This document shows positions 25,163-32,031 of a stretch of 44,714 nucleotides of DNA, one piece after another. The notes below the pieces were generated by a model that saw nothing but the letters and a program-made list of their open reading frames with translations, did no database searches and was not told the origin of the DNA. A program made the position numbers and the translations under genes. The DNA comes from Candidatus Heimdallarchaeota archaeon (GTDB lineage: Archaea; Asgardarchaeota; Heimdallarchaeia; Hodarchaeales; Hodarchaeaceae): assembly GCA_019057635.1 (NCBI GenBank), contig DXJL01000090.1:1-44714 (forward strand), given 5' to 3'. Within the stretch, counting starts at the first letter, position 1, and every line of letters begins with the position of its first letter.

Positions 25163-26383
25163 ATGAGAACTTTGCTAGATTTCGCTTTAAATGATAAAGT
25201 GTGCTTAATTCGTGTAGATTTTAACTGTCCGCTTGATGATGATAAAAAAATTCAAGATTACACCCGAATTAAGGCCCATGCTGAAACTATTAAGGCTATA
25301 TCTGATAATTTGGGAAAATCAGTTATAATTGCTCATCAAGGAAGACCAGGAAGTTCTGATTTTAGCAGTTTGGCACAACACTCAGAAAAACTACAATTGG
25401 TCCTATCAGAAAGATATAAAGTGGATTTTATTGGACAAACTCACGGAGTTGAGGTTGAACAGAGAATTTCTCGAATGAATCCGGGGGATATACTTGTTCT
25501 TGAAAATGTGCGACAAGTAGAGGGAGAAACCGAGAATAAAACTTCTCAGGAACATGCAAATAATGTTTATATCAAAAGTTTAGCAAAGGCAGGGGATATC
25601 TTCATTAATGACGCTTTTTCAGCTGCTCATCGCTCTCATATGAGTTTAGTTGGATTCACAGGTATCTTGCCTTCTGCTGCAGGGCTCATCATGGAAAGGG
25701 AAGTTACAAATCTCCAACGTGTGGTAGATAATCCTCAAAAGCCATGTGTATTCATATTAGGTGGAGTAAAACCTGAAGACTCATTTAAAGTCGCTGATTA
25801 TGTCCTAAGAAAAGACATTGCCGATGCGGTCTTAACAGGAGGAGTAATATCTGAAATTTTATTGATTGCCATGGGAAAATCATTAGGTATACCAACCATG
25901 AATTTCTTAAAGAAAAAGAATTTGCTACAGTTCGTCGATCCCGCAAAAAAGTTGCTTTCAGAGTTTACAGATAAAATTGAGATTCAACAAGATTTTGCAG
26001 TAGATGAAAACGGTCGAACGAATTACACTATGAAAGATCTTCCCCTTAACGCTTCAATTCTTGATATTGGCGAAAAAACCATTCAACTGTACACCGAGAT
26101 TATTCAAAATTCCTCAACCTGTGTTTTTAATGGTCCCATGGGTAAATTTGAAGAACCAGAATTCGCAAAAGGCACCCTAGAAGTGTTTAAAGCTATGAGT
26201 AAATCGCAAGGATTTTCTCTTGCGGGTGGTGGGCACAGTATTTCAATTTTAGAAAAAAATAAGATTAAACTTTCATACATGAGCACCGCTGGTGGTGCTA
26301 TGATCCGTTTTCTGATGGGAAAGACACTTCCTGCCATAGACGCTCTTTACACAAATGTACAACAGTTTTCAGTTGAGGATTAG
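25163..26383 (+). CDS. pgk: Phosphoglycerate kinase
   Basis: Glycolytic and gluconeogenic enzyme transferring phosphate between 1,3-bisphosphoglycerate and ADP. Seen are VCLIRVDFNCPLD near the N-terminus, AHQGRPG, LVLENVRQVEGE, INDAFSAAHRSHMS, ILGGVKPEDSFKV (the archaeal variant of the GGAKVSDK region), FNGPMGKFE, and the nucleotide loop STAGGAM. The 406 residues are typical of archaeal PGK. It stands alone between the mevalonate kinase operon and a coiled-coil gene, with its own TATA element. Confidence 0.96.
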   Translation: MRTLLDFALNDKVCLIRVDFNCPLDDDKKIQDYTRIKAHAETIKAISDNLGKSVIIAHQGRPGSSDFSSLAQHSEKLQLVLSERYKVDFIGQTHGVEVEQRISRMNPGDILVLENVRQVEGETENKTSQEHANNVYIKSLAKAGDIFINDAFSAAHRSHMSLVGFTGILPSAAGLIMEREVTNLQRVVDNPQKPCVFILGGVKPEDSFKVADYVLRKDIADAVLTGGVISEILLIAMGKSLGIPTMNFLKKKNLLQFVDPAKKLLSEFTDKIEIQQDFAVDENGRTNYTMKDLPLNASILDIGEKTIQLYTEIIQNSSTCVFNGPMGKFEEPEFAKGTLEVFKAMSKSQGFSLAGGGHSISILEKNKIKLSYMSTAGGAMIRFLMGKTLPAIDALYTNVQQFSVED

Positions 26384-26593
26384 ATATTTGAGCTGCTAAC
26401 ACATCTTATTTTCTCTTCTATAATTGTCAAAAGACGAATAATTCCTTTTCCACCCTTTGTTTTTTAAGTACTGGAAGTAATAGGAAGAGTTCCAGATTCT
26501 GTGACTAAATTATTCGAATTTTCTTTATATCGGAAGAGATAAAAAAAGAGAATAGAATTATTATACTAAATTCAAAAAAATGTTGAGTTTAGC

Positions 26594-27115
26594 ATGGTTA
26601 AGTCTGAAGAAGTTAAACAAATTCAAAGCGATCTGGACCTTGTTACTAAAACGGCTAAAGTATTAGCTACTAAGTTAGAAAAAATATCTCAGAGAATAGA
26701 TGAAATTTTGACTTCTTTGCAGACGACAGGAGGAGTCCCAGGCTCAGCTGTTCAAAAATCTGTTTCTAAATCGGCACCTAAGGTGCAAAAATCCGTTAAA
26801 GCGGTTCCAGCTCCACAACCAGAACCTCGAAGGCCAAAGAAAACAATAGCATTTGATAGTGCAGGTAGCAAAGCTGGTAGATACCTAGACTCGTTTTTGA
26901 CCCAGCTTCAGGAGCTGAAAAGAGGAAGAGAAATATGTGATGCGTTATCTCAACTACGAGATCAAGTCATGCAATCTGCAGAAGTTGGATTTCATCCCGC
27001 ATTCCACGAAATGGGAAGAGAGGCAAATCGGTTAAAAAACATCGGTGTAATATCAGAGGAAGAGAGAGAAGTTATAATTGAAAAAGTCTATGATTGGAAA
27101 GAACGTATTGGATAA
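26594..27115 (+). CDS. Coiled-coil protein of unknown function
   Basis: Not recognised. The 173 residues have an N-terminal amphipathic coiled coil (about 1-42, with heptad leucines and isoleucines such as LATKLEKISQRIDEILTSL). A low-complexity Ser/Lys/Pro/Val linker follows (about 45-85, with repeats of the type QKSVSKSAPKVQKSV), then a helical C-terminal domain (about 90-173). No membrane segment or cysteine is present. The basic linker could contact nucleic acid or a partner protein. It stands alone upstream of the IS element. Confidence 0.75.
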   Translation: MVKSEEVKQIQSDLDLVTKTAKVLATKLEKISQRIDEILTSLQTTGGVPGSAVQKSVSKSAPKVQKSVKAVPAPQPEPRRPKKTIAFDSAGSKAGRYLDSFLTQLQELKRGREICDALSQLRDQVMQSAEVGFHPAFHEMGREANRLKNIGVISEEEREVIIEKVYDWKERIG

Positions 27116-27183
27116 CCATCATTTCAAAATATGTAGATTCGTTTGTCTACCATTCCTTTCATTATAGACACTTAGAACAAGGT

Positions 27184-27240
27184 CTATCCGTTCGAGAGAA
27201 TATGAACGGGAGCCCCGCGAGGACGGTTGCGCGGGGTACC
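27184..27240 (-). ncRNA. Predicted 3' scaffold of the TnpB guide RNA (omega RNA)
   Basis: Two stems occur at the end of tnpB in otherwise AT-rich DNA. One is CCCCGCG (27230-27236 region) with CGCGGGG (27213-27219 region). The other is CCGTTC with GAACGG (27188-27193 and 27204-27209). Known TnpB guide RNAs overlap the 3' end of the gene and carry such stem-loops just before the guide. The guide would then be read from bases below about 27186. Its 5' boundary and expression are unknown. Confidence 0.5.
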
Positions 27241-28782
27241 AGCACCCATGTAGGATACTGGCGTTGCTAACCTTAAATGAAAACGATTTTTTTGATATTC
27301 TTGATACATTCGATAAATGTTAACCGAACCGATAACGTCACGATCAGCAGTATAGTGACAATGAGGGCATAAAAAGTATCGACCGAGTTTATCAACAGTT
27401 TTTTTGGATGGGTCACTAATTTTCTGACCCATTATTCCGCAACGAGGACAATAACTGGACGTCCAGCGAGCACTGACCCGTTTAATGTTAATATCAAATT
27501 GTTTAGCCTTATAGAGTAATACCTCATATAATGATCCTCGAAGCCAGTTGGAGAGTTTGCGGGAGAGTTTCCGCTTGTTTTTCGGAGGGTCATAGGAACG
27601 TAAATCTTCTAACACTAAAGTCTGGCATTGCCAAAGTAATGCGGTTTCTATAAGATAGTTACTTGTTTGGTGGAGGATAAGCTCACGATAGCGATTCAAC
27701 TTCCGATAAAGTCTCTCTTTCTCTTGTCTACGCTTTCCTTGGCCCAGCCATTGCTCGGGATACCGATCCAGCTTCTTTTGTAGATGTGCAATATGCTGAT
27801 ATAATTGGTCAATTTTATGGAGTAGTTGGTTATCAGATGACCAGAAGATTGGTGGACTAATCTGTGACCCAGCCTCACATATCACCGAGGTCGTCAGATT
27901 AATGACACCAAGATCGGTGGCCATAACCCGCTTTTTCTTTAGGAAAGGGATTTCCTTGTACTTTATTGACCAAGCAAACTCAAAAAAAGGAAGAATCAAC
28001 CCCCCTTTGAGCGTAATATACCGTAAAGTAGGAAGATGGAGTGTATTAGTAGTACTATTTGTACTAGTCGGGGTGTGAACTCGTTGACAAACTTTGGAGG
28101 GAATAATAAGTGAAAACGACAGCCAATGCCAATCACGTCTGGTTATGGGAGAAGATACTAGAGGAAGCTTCAATCGAACCTCGATCTTATCTTTAATACA
28201 GGTTAATTGGATGGCTTGCCCATCATCAGGAGCATAAGGCAGAATAAAAGACCGAATAGTAGGTTTCACCATTTTGGTATAAGGGATACGTGTTAATACC
28301 TCAAGATCTAATCCTAACTTGTAATAATAGCTACGGAATGTCCGTAATGTCTGGCGTATCAATGCTCTTCGATAATATTTTCTTTCAAATTTTACTAGTG
28401 TTTGTGCCATTATTTTCACCAGTGAATCTAGTGAGCCTTCTACTCCCGTCGTTTGGACGATTCGTAACACATCTGAGTAGCACATATATCTTTCAACTTG
28501 CGATCGAAGGATTCGTCCTACCCATTCAGCAATACAGCGTCTGATACGTGAGGGTAGATAAATCGGTTGACCTTGATGGATGAGTTGAATCTGTTGTTCT
28601 CCGATTACCTTGTATGCATTTTTAGTGCTCGCTCCTAATATCTCCAGCCATTTTTCTGACCACAACCGCTGTAATAATTGATACCCTGCTTGTAGCGTCA
28701 GTTCTCTCAAAAAATCAAGCTGAACACGAAGCTCTTCCTGTTGTGGCAGTTTTAGGGGGTAGGACTGTGTATTTTGATTCAT
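27184..28782 (-). CDS. tnpB: TnpB RNA-guided nuclease of IS607 element
   Basis: TnpB proteins are RuvC nucleases guided by an RNA made from the element's right end. The three RuvC acidic positions are present: D290 in MATDLGV, E392 in LVLEDL, and the aspartate in ADRDVIGSVNI (about 480-482). A zinc finger with C445, C448, C472 and C475 sits between the last two. The 532 residues are longer than typical TnpB, mostly through N-terminal helical sequence. The frame is uninterrupted, in contrast to tnpA. The end of the gene also encodes GC-rich stem-loops likely to belong to the guide RNA. Confidence 0.93.
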   Translation of the reverse strand: MNQNTQSYPLKLPQQEELRVQLDFLRELTLQAGYQLLQRLWSEKWLEILGASTKNAYKVIGEQQIQLIHQGQPIYLPSRIRRCIAEWVGRILRSQVERYMCYSDVLRIVQTTGVEGSLDSLVKIMAQTLVKFERKYYRRALIRQTLRTFRSYYYKLGLDLEVLTRIPYTKMVKPTIRSFILPYAPDDGQAIQLTCIKDKIEVRLKLPLVSSPITRRDWHWLSFSLIIPSKVCQRVHTPTSTNSTTNTLHLPTLRYITLKGGLILPFFEFAWSIKYKEIPFLKKKRVMATDLGVINLTTSVICEAGSQISPPIFWSSDNQLLHKIDQLYQHIAHLQKKLDRYPEQWLGQGKRRQEKERLYRKLNRYRELILHQTSNYLIETALLWQCQTLVLEDLRSYDPPKNKRKLSRKLSNWLRGSLYEVLLYKAKQFDINIKRVSARWTSSYCPRCGIMGQKISDPSKKTVDKLGRYFLCPHCHYTADRDVIGSVNIYRMYQEYQKNRFHLRLATPVSYMGAGTPRNRPRGAPVHILSNG

Positions 28783-29342
28783 GTTTGACAGGCCTTTAAT
28801 GCTTTTTTGGCACGGAGTTTAACAGAACGTTTACCATGAAGATGAGCGCAGAATAACGTGAAAATATCACTCATATCCTGAACCAGATCATCCTTGCATT
28901 CCGTATCATTGATAACGAGTATTTTTCTGTTTGTAGCCTGTAAGGAGGCTTCTAGATATTCAAACCCAACGTGTGTTAGTCGATCTCGATGTTCCACTAT
29001 AAGAATAGTGATAGAATTGTCTTTTAAGATCCTTAATAATTTCTTTCGCTTCCCATTCAACGCGGATCCGACTTCAGTAATTTCTTGGGCAATGCTCAAA
29101 CCTTGTTCTGCGGAAAAATCTCTTAATCGCTGTACCTGCCGTTTTAGCTCTTCTTTTTGATCATAAGATGAGACCTGGGCATAAAGAACTGTTTTTCTTG
29201 CTTGTTCTTCTAGGTTTGTATAAATAATTATACTACCTGTCGGTAATTGCTCTGATTGATGAGGAATTTTCCCTGCTTTGTACATTCGCCCTGCCGTCTT
29301 GTAAGAAATCCCTTTATTCTTCGCATACTCCTATAGTTTCAT
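28779..29342 (-). pseudogene. tnpA: IS607-type serine recombinase TnpA, decayed
   Basis: The full frame from ATG 29342 reads MKL, then an amber TAG at 29331-29333, then EYAKNKGISYKTAGR, the normal start of the helix-turn-helix domain. Translation could only restart at a later methionine (29285), losing that domain. In the catalytic part the nucleophile serine remains in YAQVSSYDQKEEL. The conserved Arg of YARVSS is Gln, and the second Arg of DRLxR is His (DRLTH). These changes together suggest an inactive recombinase. Homology to IS607 TnpA is clear. Confidence 0.85.
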
Positions 29343-29384
29343 GTTCTATCTGTCTATGTTTGGGTATATAAAAATTAACTAGGT

Positions 29385-29903
29385 CTACCCTGACCTAACA
29401 TGGCTTCCACATTTATTACAGAAGAAGGCATTACTTGGGAGGGTTGACCCACATGATGAACATTTACGTTTATTATCCATGTAGGATGGGGTGGAGGAAA
29501 ACACTGATTCCTTTTCGTTCTCATTTTTTGCATTCTCTGGACTTGAACTAAACGGAGAGAAGGCCGCAGCTGAAGAATCATCATCTGGGGGATCGAAAAA
29601 AGATTGTTCGGGAGTGGAAGCGCTTTCCTCTGCAAAATCAACTCGGCCTGCGAGATGGTTTAATTTGTCAGAAATTTGAGACATAATTGGTATAAATGGA
29701 CATGAGATTCCCTGCCCGATATCCATTGATGGTGTAATAGAAGAAGATTCGGGACTAATAAGCTTAAACCCAATACGTAACCCCTCTGTTTTTTCATTGA
29801 TGGCAATACCTTGCTCAAGTAGACCTCGGATTACTTCTTTTGCAGAATAAGAGCGGCCGCGAATGAGAATCCTACCGGAGACTTGATCAAGGGGTTGGTT
29901 CAT
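29385..29903 (-). CDS. Zinc-ribbon protein of unknown function
   Basis: The 172 residues have an N-terminal region of about 60 residues with mixed strands and helices (GRILIRGRSYSAKEVIRGLL). A Ser/Asp/Glu-rich probably disordered stretch of about 95-140 follows. The C-terminal zinc ribbon is CSSCG then CNKCG. The ribbon is of the type found on many archaeal membrane and regulatory proteins. No membrane helix is evident. Its TAG stop sits inside the 11-base repeat at the IS607 boundary, so the element landed at the very end of the gene and may have replaced the last codons. Confidence 0.8.
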   Translation of the reverse strand: MNQPLDQVSGRILIRGRSYSAKEVIRGLLEQGIAINEKTEGLRIGFKLISPESSSITPSMDIGQGISCPFIPIMSQISDKLNHLAGRVDFAEESASTPEQSFFDPPDDDSSAAAFSPFSSSPENAKNENEKESVFSSTPSYMDNKRKCSSCGSTLPSNAFFCNKCGSHVRSG

Positions 29904-30284
29904 ACCATTGAGTCCTCATTTAGTAAATGAACTGACGAAGATAATAAGAAAAAATATCATGCACGTATTATTGAATTTTCATAAATAGATAGGAATTATT
30001 TATTATGCACTGCAGTTTCTTTCAAAGTTCTAATCAATCCGTAGAATAAGGAATCTGCAAGAAATCTTAAAAAAAACAAAAATTAATAATGAATATTAAT
30101 ATCCCTTAATCCCTTGCAAGAAAATTGCTTAATAAAGCTATTTTTGTCAAGATATTTTACTTTTAATTGAAAATTAAGAATTCCTTGAGAACAACATTTT
30201 TGATAATGAATAATTTTTAAAAGGATAAGCTGAAAAGACTAGAAGTGACAAAAAAAAGCATGTCTCTAACGTTGAGGTGAAAAA
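29904..30284. other. 381-base AT-rich intergenic region
   Basis: The gap lies between the divergently transcribed zinc-ribbon and AsnC-domain genes. It is very AT-rich and holds no convincing gene. It contains short palindromes, such as TTAATT-gaa-AATTAA at 30163-30177, and an ATTAAT pair near 30085-30105. A T-rich promoter-like TTTTTAAAA lies at 30214-30222. It should carry both promoters and possibly operators. Confidence 0.5.
30163..30177. promoter_or_regulatory. AT-rich palindrome, possible operator
   Basis: TTAATT and AATTAA are separated by three bases, about 110 bases before the AsnC-domain gene and upstream of the TATA-like TTTTTAAAA (30214-30222). Lrp-type regulators bind AT-rich palindromes, but in such AT-rich DNA this could be chance. 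Confidence 0.25.
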
Positions 30285-30527
30285 ATGCCTGCTGCTTTTG
30301 TATTAGTTAATGCCGAAATTGGATCAGAAGATGATGTATTAGAAGAATTAAAAAGCACCAGAGGTGTTGTTGGTGCTTGGATAGTTTACGGTGTTTACGA
30401 CATCGTTGCTAAAATTGAAGCAGATACCATGGAGAAACTCAAGGAAGTCATTACGACAAACATTCGTGGCCTTGAGAATGTTCGTTCAACCTTAACAATG
30501 ATTGTAGTTGATACGGCAAATCAATAG
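30285..30527 (+). CDS. Stand-alone Lrp/AsnC effector-binding (RAM) domain protein
   Basis: An 80-residue protein consisting only of the ligand-binding domain of Lrp/AsnC regulators, without the DNA-binding helix-turn-helix. The alpha/beta RAM pattern is complete: AAFVLVNAEIGSEDDVLEEL, VVGAWIVYGVYDIVAKIEAD, then a helix and the strand VRSTLTMIVVD. Such proteins form small-molecule-binding oligomers and may modulate full-length Lrp partners. GAGGTGA lies six bases before the ATG. Ligand unknown. Confidence 0.9.
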   Translation: MPAAFVLVNAEIGSEDDVLEELKSTRGVVGAWIVYGVYDIVAKIEADTMEKLKEVITTNIRGLENVRSTLTMIVVDTANQ

Positions 30528-30714
30528 CAAAATGATCGGTATTGAACGACTGGATTGAATATTCACGAATAAGAATACCTGTTCAATCTCATCTATCATT
30601 CTCTTCTTTTTTTTCCTAAAGACAATGGCATTTCTCCCATTTTGATTTCCTCTTCCTTTAAAAGATATTTAGGTGATATTGACTTAGAATTTCTCAAATA
30701 CTTCTGGTGAATAT

Positions 30715-31413
30715 ATGAAACAACTTATGACAAGCATTTATTAGCTCCTTGGTCAAGGATTTGATTGTAACGTATTCATTATTGAGGCAAAGCAAGAATC
30801 AATGATGATAGATACAGGCGCAGGTAATGCTTTGAATCAAAGATTTAGTGCAAGCTCACCAAATATTGAAACACTTAAACAAGCGATAGAAACGAAACGA
30901 GTTAAGCACATTTTTCTGACACATGGTCATATTGACCATATTGGTGGGATTTCTTCACTTCAATCTGAGGTGAATTGCACAATATCTGCTTCACATGAAG
31001 AAGCCAGACATTTAACTTCAGGTAACAGTCCATACCTTGATCCGATAATGAATTCAACCTGTTCTCCCCTCAAGATTACCAAGAAATATGGAGAGGGTGA
31101 TACAATCACAGTTGGAAATTACGATTTTCAGGTGTTAGAAACACCAGGACATACAAAAGGATCGTTATCTCTTTACGAACCTGACAAGAAAATACTCATT
31201 AGTGGTGATACAGTTTTCCCTCAAGGATCCTTTGGAAGAACTGATCTTCCTTCTGGATCTAGTTCAGAGCTTCTAAATTCATTAAAACGTTTATCTGATC
31301 TCGAAATCCATGTTCTTTTACCAGGCCATATGCCTCCTATCATTTCCCAGACACCTATTAATTCTATTAAAGACTCATTCCGTAATGCCCAAACTATGCT
31401 TTCGTATTACTGA
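30715..31413 (+). pseudogene. Metallo-beta-lactamase-fold hydrolase interrupted by an early amber codon
   Basis: The fold is of the glyoxalase II/MBL type. The metal site FLTHGHIDHIGG, the later TPGHTKGS, ISGDTVFP and LPGHMPP are all intact. An ATG at 30715, with GGTGA five bases upstream, opens MKQLMTSIY, then TAG at 30742-30744. The frame then continues with LLGQGFDCNVFIIEA into the recognised fold. Without read-through, translation could start only at ATG 30802, losing the first strand and lacking a ribosome-binding site. It may be a new pseudogene, a sequencing error (CAG to TAG) or recoded. It overlaps the convergent kinase gene by 39 bases. Confidence 0.75.
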
Positions 31414-31896
31414 AATGATTTGTTTACAGGTATCTTCAATGCTTCTATCATCATTTTGAATTTCATAAATGATCTCTGGTGGATAAAATTCTGTAAAGTC
31501 ATAAAATAATACATTCATGATTTCTGCTTCGAGATTTGACTCAATTTTCTCCTCAGAGTAACTCCGTGTTTCAAGTCGTTTCCGTAATGTGGAGATTGAG
31601 GAATGTAGAATAATGATATAATCGATTGGAAGTTCTAGTAATACCATTCCGCTAGATATACAGATTTTATTTGTAGTTCTAAGTTTCCTCAATAGTTCTT
31701 TAGTTAAAAGTTCATCATCGACAATTAGGGTATCACGATTAATATCATATCCAAGATACAACCCTTCCTTTATGATAAGATCATTAAGCTCCAGAAAATC
31801 AAGATTTAGATTACGTGACAAATTTTTTGCGACAGTTGTCTTACCAGTTCCAGGTGTACCAGTAATATATATACGTAACACAAAATTGTCACTCAT
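31375..31896 (-). CDS. AK6/Fap7-type adenylate kinase-like NTPase
   Basis: Small P-loop kinase of the AK6 (Fap7, hCINAP) group, which in eukaryotes and archaea helps the last steps of small-subunit ribosome assembly together with uS11. It has Walker A TGTPGTGKTT near the N-terminus, ELNDLIIKEGLYLGYD, IVDDELL and the lid segment LRKRLETRSYSEEKIESNLEAEI. The C-terminus contains YDFTEFYPPEIIYEI. The ATG at 31896 is chosen over a TTG three codons upstream. The 3' end overlaps the convergent MBL-fold gene. It fits the ribosome-assembly theme elsewhere in the window (Tsr3, Nip7-like). Confidence 0.85.
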   Translation of the reverse strand: MSDNFVLRIYITGTPGTGKTTVAKNLSRNLNLDFLELNDLIIKEGLYLGYDINRDTLIVDDELLTKELLRKLRTTNKICISSGMVLLELPIDYIIILHSSISTLRKRLETRSYSEEKIESNLEAEIMNVLFYDFTEFYPPEIIYEIQNDDRSIEDTCKQIISVIRKHSLGITE

Positions 31897-32031
31897 AACA
31901 ACCAACTACACTTTATTTATTAAATTCAGTCTTAATTTACTCCCGATTCTACTTTATGTAGGTTTAAATTATTATCTTAATAAAGAGGGTGTAGAAAAGA
32001 GAGGATTCTATCCCGAGAATGGTAATGTATC

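Larger units (their letters stand above)
27176..29387 (-). mobile_element. IS607-family insertion sequence (tnpA decayed, tnpB intact)
   Basis: A serine-recombinase tnpA overlaps tnpB by four bases (ATGA), the classic IS607 layout. An 11-base near-identical direct repeat (AACaAGGTCTA at 27176-27186, AACtAGGTCTA at 29377-29387) brackets the pair and may mark the ends or target. No terminal inverted repeats were seen, as expected for the family. The recombinase gene has an amber codon and altered active-site residues, so the element is probably no longer self-mobile. It lies immediately after the zinc-ribbon gene stop. Exact ends are inferred. Confidence 0.85.

Noticed and set aside
29331..30744. 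Genome-wide reassignment of TAG as a sense codon
   Set aside because: TAG ends FKBP, pgk, tnpB and the zinc-ribbon gene at their expected C-termini, so it is a normal stop here.
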